Shown here piece after piece: positions 1-8,486 of a stretch of DNA of 64,000 bases. Made by a program: the position numbers and the translations under genes. Location: assembly GCF_022808815.1 (NCBI RefSeq), contig NZ_JAKZLC010000001.1, positions 558,001 to 622,000 of the forward strand, in the 5' to 3' direction. Position 1 is the stretch's first letter; the number at the start of each line of letters is the position of its first letter. The notes beneath the pieces are model-generated. The model ran no database searches and had not been told where the DNA came from. It was given only the letters and a program-made list of their open reading frames with translations. Origin of the DNA: Geothrix paludis. GTDB taxonomy: Bacteria > Acidobacteriota > Holophagae > Holophagales > Holophagaceae.

Positions 1-719
1 TCCTCATCCCCGAAAGCGCCAGCCTCACCCGCATGCGGGTTGAGGGCGCAGAGGGCCACTCGGAGGTCCGGATTGCCCGTGAGGCGGATGAACTGCCCGG
101 CCGAAAAGGCCAAGGTCTCAGCCACCGCTTCTGCGTCCAGGTCCTCCACCACGGAGCGCAGGCTCTGATGAACCGTGTGCAGCACGACAGACAGACGCGG
201 GCTGACGAAGGCCATGCGGACGATGGGTGCGCCGGCCAACGTCTGCAGGAACTCGGTGTGGCCGGGGATGGGGTATCCGGCGAGGTGCGCGGCGGACTTG
301 GCCATGGGCAGGGTCGTCAGGGCATCCACGCGGCCGGACAGGGCCATGCCCGCAGCCCACCGGATGGCTTCCACAGTGGCCCGGCCGGAGGCGGCGGAGC
401 CGCGGCCCAGCTCCAGGCGATCCGCACGGATTTCAGGGGTGGGATCCAGCCAGAGGGCGGTGGCCGACCCGCTCGGATCGCCCACTTCGAGGCCGCAGGC
501 CGTTCCCAGGAAACCTTCCGGAGCGGGGGCGGGGGCGTCCGTCCACTGCCAGAAGGCGCGCCTGCCTTCGGTGCCCTGGAGCAGGTCCACACCGGCACGG
601 GAGCCCACCACCGTCACGTCGCCCCAGGAGCGCAGGGTCGGCAGCGACCTCAACAGCAGCTCGGGCCCGATGCCGCAGGGATCCCCCAACGTGATGGCGA
701 TGTGCGGTGGGCGGCTCAT
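1..719 (-). CDS. pdxA: 4-hydroxythreonine-4-phosphate dehydrogenase, C-terminus off the window edge
   Basis: PdxA oxidises 4-phosphooxy-threonine in the DXP-dependent pyridoxal 5'-phosphate pathway (cytoplasmic, NAD-dependent, metal-requiring). Translating the minus strand from the ATG at 719 gives MSRPPHIAITLGDPCGIGPE, the family's N-terminal signature. Further in are GHTEFL (metal/substrate region) and ALNPHAGEAGAFGDE, where the frame leaves the window. About 239 residues are visible of a usual 310-330, so the C-terminal part is missing because of the window edge, not a mutation. The gene lies 27 bp downstream of the hfq-like gene on the same strand, so the two may be co-transcribed. The canonical TLGDPAGIGPE reads TLGDPCGIGPE here, a conservative change. 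Confidence 0.93.
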   Translation of the reverse strand, partial: MSRPPHIAITLGDPCGIGPELLLRSLPTLRSWGDVTVVGSRAGVDLLQGTEGRRAFWQWTDAPAPAPEGFLGTACGLEVGDPSGSATALWLDPTPEIRADRLELGRGSAASGRATVEAIRWAAGMALSGRVDALTTLPMAKSAAHLAGYPIPGHTEFLQTLAGAPIVRMAFVSPRLSVVLHTVHQSLRSVVEDLDAEAVAETLAFSAGQFIRLTGNPDLRVALCALNPHAGEAGAFGDE

Positions 720-746
720 GGTGGTCCCCGTCGGGCGCTCCCATCC

Positions 747-1229
747 TTAGTCGTAGGCGGGGATCTCCACCTCCGCGTTCAGCAGCTCCTCCTTCTTGGT
801 CGGGCGGCTGCGGCGGATCCGGGGTTCCTCCTCCTGCTTGTAGATGTACTTGATGTTGTGCTTGGGCACCAGGACATTGGGTTCCTTCACCCGGTTGATC
901 TTCAGGCAGTGCTTGTCGTACCACTCGATGACGCCACGCACCTTCTCGTCGTCCTGGAGCACGATCACCATCGGCGTCTTGGACTGCATCTGCTTGAGGT
1001 AGTAGAAGCTCTCGGCGTTGGTCTGTTCGGGGGGCGCGATCTTGCGCCGGGGACTCCCCAGCCCCTGGGGCGCGGTGGCCGCCGCCGGATTGACGGCCGG
1101 ATTCGGCTCTCCGCCCGCAGTGATGGGAGGCGGGACCGGCGTCATGACCTCCCCACCTCCCCCCTTGGCGGGGATGCCCAATTTATCCTTGAGTTCGGTG
1201 AGGTTCGGTCGGATGAGCTTCCGATTCAT
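747..1229 (-). CDS. hfq: Hfq-like Sm-domain RNA chaperone with long N- and C-terminal extensions
   Basis: Predicted 160 aa. Residues about 72-130 resemble the Hfq Sm fold: an N-terminal helix ([10 protein letters not shown]), then [20 protein letters not shown] for Sm1, and an Sm2-like [11 protein letters not shown] that keeps the Lys-His pair of the family (usual form YKHAIS). Hfq hexamers bind sRNAs and mRNAs and promote their pairing. Unlike enteric Hfq (about 100 aa, domain at the N-terminus), this protein has about 70 residues before the domain, rich in Pro, Gly and Ala, and a basic/acidic tail after it. The proximal-face residues differ from E. coli, so RNA specificity may differ. The Sm assignment comes from motif reading; a divergent Sm-like protein other than Hfq is possible. 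Confidence 0.75.
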   Translation of the reverse strand: MNRKLIRPNLTELKDKLGIPAKGGGGEVMTPVPPPITAGGEPNPAVNPAAATAPQGLGSPRRKIAPPEQTNAESFYYLKQMQSKTPMVIVLQDDEKVRGVIEWYDKHCLKINRVKEPNVLVPKHNIKYIYKQEEEPRIRRSRPTKKEELLNAEVEIPAYD

Positions 1230-1352
1230 GGCAGATCCTGGCCCGGTGGGCGGTGCGGGGGGATGTCAAAGGCATTGGCGTGTGGCCATTCCCTCTCAAG
1301 CCTGGGCGGCGCCTGCGCGAAGGCAGGATCCAAAAGCCGTAGAGGGGATGAA

Positions 1353-1375
1353 CCACTTTGGCAGGTGCCAAGTGG
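1353..1375. repeat. Inverted repeat upstream of the hfq-like gene
   Basis: CCACTT...AAGTGG arms with an inner TGGCA/TGCCA pairing form an almost perfect dyad about 125 bp upstream of the hfq-like start codon. It sits in the 195-bp gap between the kinase stop and hfq. It could be an operator or a 5'-UTR hairpin of the hfq transcript. No T-run follows on either strand, so it is not an obvious terminator. Confidence 0.4.
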
Positions 1376-1424
1376 ACCCTGCAAGGGTGTGTCTTGATTT
1401 AGATGACGGAAAGCTGCCGGAAGT

Positions 1425-3125
1425 TTACGCCGGATCCTCGTGCTGTGCCAATGGCTCTCCTTGGTGACACTCGGGTAGGAAAATCCGGACCCGGGTGCCC
1501 ATGCCGGGGCGGCTCTGGACTTCGATGCGCCATCCCATGGCCTCAGTGAACTTGTAGACCAGGCTCATGCCCAGTCCCGACCCCTCCTCGAAGCTGCCGG
1601 AGAAAGGCACGAACAGGTGATCCAGCTGCTCAGGGGCCATGCCGCAGCCGTTGTCTTCCACCTCCAGCTGGACCTGCCCTCCGGAAACACTGGAGACGAG
1701 CCGGACCTGGGGCTGTGGGACGCCTCTGACCGCCTTGCGGGCGTTGCTCAGAAGGTTCATGAGCAACCGGTGCACCCCGACCGGGTCCGCCAGGATGAAC
1801 GTCGGCACCGGCTCCGGCATGTCCAGGGGGAGCCCTTCGGTCCGGGGATCCATCTCCCAGCTCGCGCGGGCTTCTTCAAGTATCCGGCCGAGGGGGAGCA
1901 CCTGGCCTGGGCCGGATTCGGGCCGGGCGAGATCGAGGAAGCCCGAGACGATGGCGCCCACCCGCTGGGATTCCCGGTCCAGGATGCCCAGCACGCGGGA
2001 TCTGACGTCCTCCGGAGCCTCCGGCCGCCGCAGGAGCTGAACGCACCCGCTGATGGAGGCCAGCGGGTTCCGGAGCTCGTGGGCGAGGCCGGCCGCCAGC
2101 TGCCCGATGGATGCCAGCCGCTCGCTGATCCGCGTGCGTTCCTCGAGGGCCTTGATTTCCGTCAGGTCCTGGAACAGCAGCAGTTGGCCCGTTTCCTGGC
2201 CGTTGGGGGCCCGGAGGGAGGTCAGATGTCCACCCAGGATCTGGGGAGGACGACCTGCCACCGGAAGCGCCACCTCGAAGCGGTGCTGAGCTGGGAGGGG
2301 TGGCGCCAGGGGAAGCACCTCGTGGATGGGGAGGCCCAGGGGCACGGGATGGCCCAGGATGGCGGTCGCGGCGGGATTCGCCGACGTGATCCGTCCATCC
2401 AGATCCAGCGTGATGAGACCGGAGGACATGGACTCCACGACTCGGAAGTGCAGGGCCGACAGCTCGTCCACTGTGGCTTCGCTGGCGCTGAGGTCTGTGC
2501 GCAGGCGGTCGAGGTTGCGGCGGATGAGCACCACCACCAGGGTGGTGGCGAAGATCTGCAAGGAGGCGATGCCGAGCAGGAAGGGCAGGTGCGTTCCATC
2601 GGGATCCGTGGTTTCGCTCGACAGCCCGAACGCCGGGAGCAGGCCGAAGGTGAAGCCCAGCACCAGGAGGATGTGGGTGATGGAGGAAACAACACCCACC
2701 CAGACGATCTCCGTGGTTCCGAGGTAGAAGGCGGAGGCCAGCACGGGAAAGATGTAGAGGGTGGAGAACCGCTCATGGGCGACCCCCTGGTACGCGATGA
2801 CCAGGGTGACCAGGGCCAAGTCCAGCACCAGGTTCCACCAGATCCAGGGCAGGGCGGGCGTTGGGAAGATCTGGTCCCGCGCGCGGAGGCCGAGGCTGGC
2901 CTCCCATATCGACTCGAGCAGCAGCAGCGCCAGGCAGGTCAGGTACAGATCCTCGCCCGCGCCCACGACGCGCCCCTCGGCGGGCAGGGCGAGATGCAGC
3001 ACGAGCAAGCCGAAGCTGGCGTAGAGCCGGAAGGCGAGGGGAAGGAACGGCTGGCTGGCGTCCGGGGCGCCCAGCCGGCCCAATGTGCGCTGGAGCATAG
3101 GGTCCAGCATGCCCGAATCTGGCAT
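1425..3125 (-). CDS. Membrane-bound PAS-domain sensor histidine kinase (PilS/NtrB-like)
   Basis: 566 aa. The N-terminal 200 residues hold about six hydrophobic segments. A PAS domain follows (about 220-330, containing SMSSGLITLDLDGRITSANP), then a HisKA H-box (SIGQLAAGLAHELRNPLASI, phospho-acceptor His in AHELRNP), an N-box (LLSNARKAVRG) and G-boxes (DNGCGMAPEQ, GSGLGMSLVYKF). This is the order found in PilS-type kinases, which pass phosphate to an NtrC-type regulator; no such partner lies in the window. The first ATG (3125) is only 9 bp from the divergent fur-family ATG and has no proper ribosome site. ATGs at 3110 or 3098 are alternatives, so the first few residues are uncertain. The signal is not predictable from sequence. 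Confidence 0.88.
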   Translation of the reverse strand: MPDSGMLDPMLQRTLGRLGAPDASQPFLPLAFRLYASFGLLVLHLALPAEGRVVGAGEDLYLTCLALLLLESIWEASLGLRARDQIFPTPALPWIWWNLVLDLALVTLVIAYQGVAHERFSTLYIFPVLASAFYLGTTEIVWVGVVSSITHILLVLGFTFGLLPAFGLSSETTDPDGTHLPFLLGIASLQIFATTLVVVLIRRNLDRLRTDLSASEATVDELSALHFRVVESMSSGLITLDLDGRITSANPAATAILGHPVPLGLPIHEVLPLAPPLPAQHRFEVALPVAGRPPQILGGHLTSLRAPNGQETGQLLLFQDLTEIKALEERTRISERLASIGQLAAGLAHELRNPLASISGCVQLLRRPEAPEDVRSRVLGILDRESQRVGAIVSGFLDLARPESGPGQVLPLGRILEEARASWEMDPRTEGLPLDMPEPVPTFILADPVGVHRLLMNLLSNARKAVRGVPQPQVRLVSSVSGGQVQLEVEDNGCGMAPEQLDHLFVPFSGSFEEGSGLGMSLVYKFTEAMGWRIEVQSRPGMGTRVRIFLPECHQGEPLAQHEDPA

Positions 3126-3134
3126 CCTAGGACC

Positions 3135-3569
3135 ATGCCCGACCCTGCCCCCGTTCCCTCGCCCTCCCTGCGCGCCGCCGGCATGCGGCAGACGCCTCAG
3201 CGCGAGGGAATCCTCCAGGTCCTCCGGAATTCGGATCGCCCGCTCACGGTGGAAGAGATCTGGGAGCGCATGCCGGAGCGCCGCTCGGGCCTGCCCACGG
3301 TGTACCGCAACCTCGAGCGCTTCGTTCAGGAGGGCTGGGCGGAGAGCATCATGGGTCCGGACCAGGTGATGCGCTTCGTCCGCTGCGACTCACGTCGGCA
3401 CCACCACCACCTTCAATGCGAGCGATGCGGCCGCACGGTGGAAGTGGATGCGTGCGGTCTCGACGAATCGCTGATCGAGCTCGAGACCCTGTCGGGATTC
3501 CGCATCACCCGGCATCAGCTGATGCTGTTCGGACTCTGCCCCACCTGCCGGTCCGAAAAAGACCGTTGA
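3135..3569 (+). CDS. Fur-family metal-responsive transcriptional regulator
   Basis: 144 aa, normal length for Fur/PerR/Zur. The winged-helix half runs from SLRAAGMRQTPQREGIL through SGLPTVYRNLERFVQEG (recognition helix). The C-terminal half has the HHHH-LQCERCGRTVEVD metal site, a second CxxC in LCPTCR for the structural zinc, and typical H/E ligands. The start at 3135 is preferred over the ATG at 3183 because it retains the full first helix; AGGA lies just upstream. The gene is divergent from the kinase at 1425-3125. The sequence alone does not say whether it senses iron, zinc or peroxide. The start of the downstream tRNA promoter overlaps its stop codon. Confidence 0.92.
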   Translation: MPDPAPVPSPSLRAAGMRQTPQREGILQVLRNSDRPLTVEEIWERMPERRSGLPTVYRNLERFVQEGWAESIMGPDQVMRFVRCDSRRHHHHLQCERCGRTVEVDACGLDESLIELETLSGFRITRHQLMLFGLCPTCRSEKDR

Positions 3570-3594
3570 CCGTATCGCGCGCCATTGCTAGTCT
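3566..3594 (+). promoter_or_regulatory. Sigma-70-type promoter of the tRNA-Gly/tRNA-Cys unit
   Basis: TTGACC (3566-3571), a 17-bp spacer and TAGTCT (3589-3594) sit 12 bp before the tRNA-Gly 5' end. The -35 element overlaps the fur-family stop codon. Confidence 0.65.
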
Positions 3595-3605
3595 TGATGT
3601 CTCAC

Positions 3606-3680
<75 letters not shown>

Positions 3681-3741
3681 CTCCACCCGGGCCGCGCAAG
3701 CGGCCCGGATCATGTCAGAAGCTTCATCGCACCAAACGCAA

Positions 3742-3816
3742 GGCGCCGTAGCCAAGTGGTAAGGCCCGGGACTGCAAATCCTGTATTCATCGGTTCGATT
3801 CCGATCGGCGCCTCCA
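3742..3816 (+). tRNA. tRNA-Cys (anticodon GCA)
   Basis: Acceptor GGCGCCG/CGGCGCC, anticodon GCA in the loop ACTGCAAAT, T-loop GGTTCGATTCC, and an encoded CCA. 75 nt. It lies 61 bp after tRNA-Gly, probably on one transcript ended by the terminator at 3820. Its last 20 nt are duplicated 163 bp downstream (see repeat entries). Confidence 0.97.
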
Positions 3817-3875
3817 GTTAGCCCCCGCAAGGGGGCTTTTTCGCGCCGGTCGGAATCGAAGTCGCGGATGGCGCG
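3797..3875 (+). repeat. Direct repeat copy 1: tRNA-Cys 3' end plus terminator plus tail
   Basis: Covers the last 20 nt of tRNA-Cys, the terminator hairpin and a following segment. The first 15 or so bases (GATTCCGATCGGCGC) are nearly the reverse complement of 3843-3858 (GCGCCGGTCGGAATC), so the unit is itself a large inverted repeat around the terminator. Copy 2 lies at 3960-4040. Confidence 0.85.
3820..3841 (+). terminator. Intrinsic terminator after tRNA-Cys
   Basis: AGCCCCC - gcaa - GGGGGCT followed by TTTT, 3 bp after the tRNA CCA. Confidence 0.9.
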
Positions 3876-3959
3876 CAGGTAGGCCCCGCCGGGGGCGCCA
3901 CTTGATGTGGCGTTCCCGGCGATCAGGGCTGTGCGCAGCCAGCCGCGCGGCGGGAACCG

Positions 3960-4040
3960 GATTCCGATCGGCGCCTCCAACCAGCCCCCGTAAGGGGGCT
4001 TTTTCATGCGCCGGCCGGAATCGAAGTCGCGGATGGCGCG
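3960..4040 (+). repeat. Direct repeat copy 2: orphan tRNA-Cys tail with a second terminator
   Basis: Repeats 3797-3875 with few changes and a 2-nt insertion. It includes GATTCCGATCGGCGCCTCCA (identical to the tRNA-Cys 3' end), a second terminator (3983-4004, AGCCCCC/GGGGGCT plus T-run) and the same downstream tail. No tRNA body precedes it. Such a duplicated tRNA 3' end is what an attachment-site scar or a local tandem duplication would leave. Confidence 0.85.
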
Positions 4041-4076
4041 GCATCGCCTGCTACGGTGGTTCCGGAGATTCCACCC

Positions 4077-5228
4077 ATGAAACGCGTCGCGGCCCTCTTC
4101 TGCGCCTGTCTCCTCGCATGCCTGCCGGGCCTCGCCCAGGCTTCGCTCTCCACGCTTCCCGCCCCCCTTCCGCGGCCCACGGTGGAAGAGGTGAGGAAGG
4201 CCATGGGCATTCCCTCCCAGGGAGATCTCCGGGGACAACAGGACGCTGTGGGGTTCGCCTCGACATCGACGCAGATGGCCAAGGTGTGGGAACGGTCTGC
4301 CCTCCCGCCGGCACCGGAGACACTCGGCCCCATGCCTTCCCCGGGCGTGGCCGGCCTCATCTGCCCCCACGACGACTACCTCTATGCAGGCCGCGTGTAC
4401 CGCCGGCTGGTCCCGCTGGTGAAGGCCAGAACCATCGTCCTGGTGGGGGTCTTCCATAAATACCGTCGCTTCGGCGCCAAGAACGCCCTGGTGTTCGATC
4501 CCTACCGTGCCTGGCGCTCTCCGGATGGCGAGATCCCTGTCTCAGGCCTGCGTGAGGACCTGCTGAAGCGGATCCCCGCCACGGACGTCATCCAGGACGC
4601 GGCCATGCAGGACAGCGAGCACTCGGTCGAAGCCATCGCCTACTGGCTGAAGCACCAGGACCCGGGCGTCGAGATCCTGCCCATCCTCCTGCCTTCGGCC
4701 TCCTTCGAGCGGCTCCACGAGCTGGCCTCGCACCTCGGCAGGGCCCTGGCGGAAAGCATGCGGACACGCGGCTGGGCGCTCGGCCGGGATCTGGCCATCG
4801 TCATCTCGTCCGACGGCATCCATTACGGCGAGGACTTCAAGTACACACCCCATGGCACCGGCGGCGTGCAGGCCTACATCGAGGCCGTGGAGCGCGACCG
4901 TCAGCTGCTTAAGGGACCCCTGGCCGGGTCGGTCACGTCGGCGAAGGCCCGGGCCTTCTACGAGGCGGTGGTCAACCCGCAGGATCCCGACCAGTACCGC
5001 ATGCCCTGGTGCGGCCGGTTCTCCATCCCCTTCGGCCTTATGCTCCTGGATGAAACCGCCAGGGGCCTGGGGCGGCCCGCCCCGGTCGGGCATCCCGCGG
5101 CTTTCGGCACCTCCATCAGCTTTCCGCAGATCCAGGTCCGGGACCTGGGCTTGGGGGCGACCGCGGAAGCCAACCTCTACCACTTCGTGAGCTACCCGGG
5201 TGTGGCCTATACCCTGGGCGGACGGTGA
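4077..5228 (+). CDS. Memo-family protein (AmmeMemoRadiSam system protein B), secreted
   Basis: 383 aa from the ATG at 4077, chosen because it begins a clean Sec signal peptide (MKRVAALFCACLLACLPGLA). Memo-type landmarks appear in order: ICPHDDYLYAGRVY, VGVFHKYRRFG, DSEHSVEAIAYW and MPWCGRFSIPFG. Their His and Cys residues match the metal-binding His/His/Cys of Memo proteins. In bacteria Memo homologues often occur with AMMECR1 and radical-SAM partners; none is in this window, and the leader peptide suggests an exported version. The biochemical role of bacterial Memo proteins is not settled. The 3' end converges on mnmA, 10 bp apart. Confidence 0.85.
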   Translation: MKRVAALFCACLLACLPGLAQASLSTLPAPLPRPTVEEVRKAMGIPSQGDLRGQQDAVGFASTSTQMAKVWERSALPPAPETLGPMPSPGVAGLICPHDDYLYAGRVYRRLVPLVKARTIVLVGVFHKYRRFGAKNALVFDPYRAWRSPDGEIPVSGLREDLLKRIPATDVIQDAAMQDSEHSVEAIAYWLKHQDPGVEILPILLPSASFERLHELASHLGRALAESMRTRGWALGRDLAIVISSDGIHYGEDFKYTPHGTGGVQAYIEAVERDRQLLKGPLAGSVTSAKARAFYEAVVNPQDPDQYRMPWCGRFSIPFGLMLLDETARGLGRPAPVGHPAAFGTSISFPQIQVRDLGLGATAEANLYHFVSYPGVAYTLGGR

Positions 5229-5238
5229 CCCTTCCGCC

Positions 5239-6372
5239 TCACTCCGGCTGGGCGCTGATCCAGCCACCGCCCAGCACGTCCCCGTCCCGGTAGAAGACCA
5301 CGGCCTGGCCCGGCGCGATGGCCCTCTGGGGCTCGTCGAACACGACCTTCATCCGGCCATCCGGCAGGGGGATCACAAGCGCATCAGCCTCGGGAGCCCG
5401 GCTGCGGATGCGCGCCTGGCAGACCAGGGGGCCTCGGGGCGGGGCATCCACCCAGCTCAGCTCATGGGCCACCAACGCCGGGCTGAAGAGCTCGGACTCG
5501 CCGCCCACCCAGACGGTGTTCGTGGCGGGCTCCACCCGGACCACGTACAGGGGCTCGGCGAAGGCGATCCCCAGACCCCGTCGCTGACCCACCGTATGCC
5601 GCCAGTACCCGTGATGCCGGCCAAGGACCCGGCCGTCGAGGTGGCGGATATCCCCATCTCCCAGGCCCGGGTCACGCCCCTCAGCTTCCAGGAAGGCATC
5701 GTAGCGATCCTGGGTGACGAAACAGATCTCCTGGCTCTCAGCCTTCTCCGCCAGATGTAGACCCATTTCAGCACCTAGGCTCCGAACTTCAGGCTTGGTC
5801 AGGTGGGCCAAGGGGAACAAGGTCCGCGCGAGGGTGCCCTGGGTGTGATTGAAGAGGAAGTAACTTTGATCCTTGGCCGGGTCGGAAGCCTTCCGCAGGT
5901 GCCAGCGGCCATCCTCAAGCCGGATGGTCCCGTAGTGCCCTGTGGCGACGAACGGAGCGCCCAGCGAATCGGCTCGCTCCATCAGCGCAGAGAACTTGAG
6001 GTATTGATTGCAACGAATGCAAGGGCTGGGTGTTTCCCCATCCAGATAGCTCTGGATGAAGCCTTCGATAACCGTATCCCTGAACCGGGCCTCGAAATCC
6101 ATCACGTAGTGGGCGAATCCCATTTCGAAGGCCACTCGGCGCGCATCCTGGAAGTCGTCGAGCGTACAGCATTTCCCATCTGAACTTTGAGCGGTCTTCT
6201 TGTCGAAGAGTTGCATGGAAATGCCGATGACCTCGTAGCCGCTCCGATGGAGCAGGGCGGCCATGACCGAGCTGTCGACCCCCCCGGACATGGCCGCAAG
6301 AACCCTGTCCCCAGGCCTGAGCGAGGGGTGTTCTCTGAGGGCGGCTTGAGCGCGTGAAAGCAGTGAGCTCAC
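5239..6372 (-). CDS. mnmA: tRNA-specific 2-thiouridylase MnmA
   Basis: 377 aa, usual length. MnmA activates U34 of tRNA-Lys, -Glu and -Gln by adenylation and installs sulfur at C2, taking persulfide from a desulfurase/relay. Seen here: the PP-loop AAMSGGVDSSVMAALL near residue 30, the first catalytic Cys in PSPCIRCNQYLKF, the second in SQEICFV, and the C-terminal beta-barrel ending in FYRDGDVLGGGWI. The Cys pair is intact. It lies upstream of the sulfatase gene's 3' end (34-bp gap) on the same strand but is not functionally related. Confidence 0.96.
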   Translation of the reverse strand: MSSLLSRAQAALREHPSLRPGDRVLAAMSGGVDSSVMAALLHRSGYEVIGISMQLFDKKTAQSSDGKCCTLDDFQDARRVAFEMGFAHYVMDFEARFRDTVIEGFIQSYLDGETPSPCIRCNQYLKFSALMERADSLGAPFVATGHYGTIRLEDGRWHLRKASDPAKDQSYFLFNHTQGTLARTLFPLAHLTKPEVRSLGAEMGLHLAEKAESQEICFVTQDRYDAFLEAEGRDPGLGDGDIRHLDGRVLGRHHGYWRHTVGQRRGLGIAFAEPLYVVRVEPATNTVWVGGESELFSPALVAHELSWVDAPPRGPLVCQARIRSRAPEADALVIPLPDGRMKVVFDEPQRAIAPGQAVVFYRDGDVLGGGWISAQPE

Positions 6373-6406
6373 GATTCAGGTCCCGGGGCTGGCATGGAGA
6401 TCGTAA

Positions 6407-8365
6407 TCAATTGTAATTCTTGGATTTGAAGAGTTCGTAGGCGGTCTGGTAGTAGGCCACGGTGAGGTCGTCGTGGCCCTTCTCCGGAGGTGCGGGGAGG
6501 TACTTGTCCTTCTCGAAGTCATAGACCTTAGACACCCTGCTGCCATGCAGGCCGAGGACGGTGAGGAGACCGTCCTTCATCAGGGCCACGTGGTCGTTGT
6601 GATTGAACAGCAGGACCCGGCCCGACTCGGGCGTGTTCAGCACATCCTGGCCGAACCAGGGCGCCGTGTAGGGCAGGCCGAGCAGGCCCATCAGGGTGGG
6701 GGCCAGGTCGATCTGGGACATGAGGCCATCCGAGCGCTTGGGGGATAGATGGGCCGGCGAGTAGAACATCAGCGGGATCTCGTAGGTCCGGAGCGGGATC
6801 TCCTGACGGCCGTAGACCCTGGCGCCGTGATCGGCCACCACGATGAAGAGCGTGTCCTTGAACCACGAGTGCTTTTCCGCTTCTCGGAGGAACTGCCCCT
6901 GGGCGAAGTCGGCGTAGCGCACGCCGGACTCCCGGCCTCCTCCCGAGGCCTTCACGCCGATGGCTTCCAGGCCGGGACGGAAGGTGAAGGGCTTGTGGTT
7001 GGAGGTATTCATGATGTGGATGAAGAATGGACCGCCCTTGGCCGACTGTTGGTCCGCGTAGGACAGGGCCATATCGAACAGGTCCTCGTCCGAGACCCCC
7101 CAGATGTTCTCGAATCGGGGTTTAGTCTTCAGGCTGGTCCGGTCGAGGACGTCGTAGCCGTTGCTCTGGAAGAACGCATTCATGTTGTCGAAGTAGCCGT
7201 AGCCGCCATACAGGAAGGCGGTCTGATAGCCCTGGGCCCGGAGGACGGATCCGAGGGTGGCCATGCCTTCGTTACCGGGCCGCCGGAGGATGGATTCGGT
7301 GGGAACCGGGGGCAGGGAGGTGGAAAGGGCCTCCAGGCCGCGGACCGTCCGGGTTCCCGTGGCGTACACGTGGCTGAACCAGAGCCCCTTCTGGGCGAAA
7401 CGGTCGAACTCGGGCGTCCAGTCCCGGGACGAGCCGTACAGGCGGCTGAACTCGGCTCCGAAGGATTCGCTCGATACGAGGACGACGTTCAGCTTTTCCA
7501 GGCCGTCGGAGCGGGCCGGAAACTGGCGATCCAGGCGGCCTTCAGACAGCCGGGTGAAGGTCCCACCCCCCAAGGACAACTGGGTGGCGAGCTGCTTCAG
7601 GTTCTCGGCGCGGGGTCGGGTGGCGTAGTAGGCGTGATAGTCGATCTCGCTGGTCCGGAGCGCCCGGAAGAAGGTGGACAGGCCGTTCTCCGCCAGCTCG
7701 TTGGCCACCCGGTTCTGGGAGGCGGCGACCAGGGTAGCGGGAATCCAGGCGATGGCGACCGCCAGCGCGGCGCCATAGAGGGCCATGGCGTAGCTGCGCT
7801 TCTTGAGGTTCATGGGCGCGGACAGGGCCTTCGCCCAGTGGCTCCGCAGCCGCCAGGTGGCGATGGCGGCCAACACGGCGCACGCGAGGAGGATCTTGAC
7901 GACCGGGTATTCCGACCAGATGTCCCCGGCCACTTCCGTCGGGTACATCAGGTAGTTCACCGAGACCAGGTTGAACCTCGAGTTGAACTCTTCGAAGAAG
8001 AAGAACTCGCAGGCCGCGAGGAAGAGCCCGCCCAGGACGTACAGGAAGGTGGCCGCGGTGGAAGCGATGGGCGCTCCCTTGCGGCCGGAGTCGGCCGGAG
8101 CCTTGAGCCACAGGTACAGGGCCAGCGGGAGGAGCACGTAGAGAGCCTGGACGGCATCGGAGACCAGTCCTGCCGGCAGGACCCAGAGCAAGGAGGCGAC
8201 GGGCACCTGCGCCTCGCGACCCGACGTCAACCACAGGGCCACCCGGAGGAGCGATCCGAGGCCGAGGTACCAGGAGGCCAAGAGGAACAGCGGACGATAC
8301 CTGGTGGCCAAGCTGTTGTCGGGGGAAGGGGGCGTCAGTCGGTCAGCGGTCAATTGAATTCCCAA
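6407..8365 (-). CDS. LtaS-like sulfatase/phosphoglycerol transferase membrane protein
   Basis: About 652 aa with a TTG start at 8365. The N-terminal 220 residues hold roughly five membrane segments. An extracytoplasmic alkaline-phosphatase-superfamily domain follows: VVLVSSESFGAEF (first metal ligands), ATGTRTVRGLEAL (catalytic Thr position), HIMNTSNHKPF and VVADHGARVYG. This is the LtaS/OpgB-type architecture. LtaS polymerises glycerol phosphate in Gram-positives; OpgB decorates periplasmic glucans in Gram-negatives, the more likely role here, or an LPS-modifying one given lptFG and kdsD upstream. The TTG start is chosen because AAGGAA precedes it at good spacing and a terminator hairpin lies just before; an in-frame ATG at 8437 would put that terminator inside the gene. 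TTG at 8353 is an alternative. Confidence 0.82.
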   Translation of the reverse strand: MGIQLTADRLTPPSPDNSLATRYRPLFLLASWYLGLGSLLRVALWLTSGREAQVPVASLLWVLPAGLVSDAVQALYVLLPLALYLWLKAPADSGRKGAPIASTAATFLYVLGGLFLAACEFFFFEEFNSRFNLVSVNYLMYPTEVAGDIWSEYPVVKILLACAVLAAIATWRLRSHWAKALSAPMNLKKRSYAMALYGAALAVAIAWIPATLVAASQNRVANELAENGLSTFFRALRTSEIDYHAYYATRPRAENLKQLATQLSLGGGTFTRLSEGRLDRQFPARSDGLEKLNVVLVSSESFGAEFSRLYGSSRDWTPEFDRFAQKGLWFSHVYATGTRTVRGLEALSTSLPPVPTESILRRPGNEGMATLGSVLRAQGYQTAFLYGGYGYFDNMNAFFQSNGYDVLDRTSLKTKPRFENIWGVSDEDLFDMALSYADQQSAKGGPFFIHIMNTSNHKPFTFRPGLEAIGVKASGGGRESGVRYADFAQGQFLREAEKHSWFKDTLFIVVADHGARVYGRQEIPLRTYEIPLMFYSPAHLSPKRSDGLMSQIDLAPTLMGLLGLPYTAPWFGQDVLNTPESGRVLLFNHNDHVALMKDGLLTVLGLHGSRVSKVYDFEKDKYLPAPPEKGHDDLTVAYYQTAYELFKSKNYN

Positions 8366-8390
8366 GAAGCTTCCTTTCGAATTCAGCGGC

Positions 8391-8427
8391 AGAAAACAAG
8401 CACTCCGCTTGGAAAAGCGCGGAATGC
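8391..8427 (-). terminator. Intrinsic terminator after lptFG
   Basis: On the minus strand GCATTCCGC and GCGGAGTGC form a 9-bp stem, followed by TTGTTTTCT. It lies 60 bp after the lptFG stop and before the sulfatase start, separating the two transcripts. Confidence 0.65.
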
Positions 8428-8486
8428 ATTTTCCCATTCTCTCATCCCCAGCGGTACTCCGTCCATGAGACCAGCTCTCAAGGACC

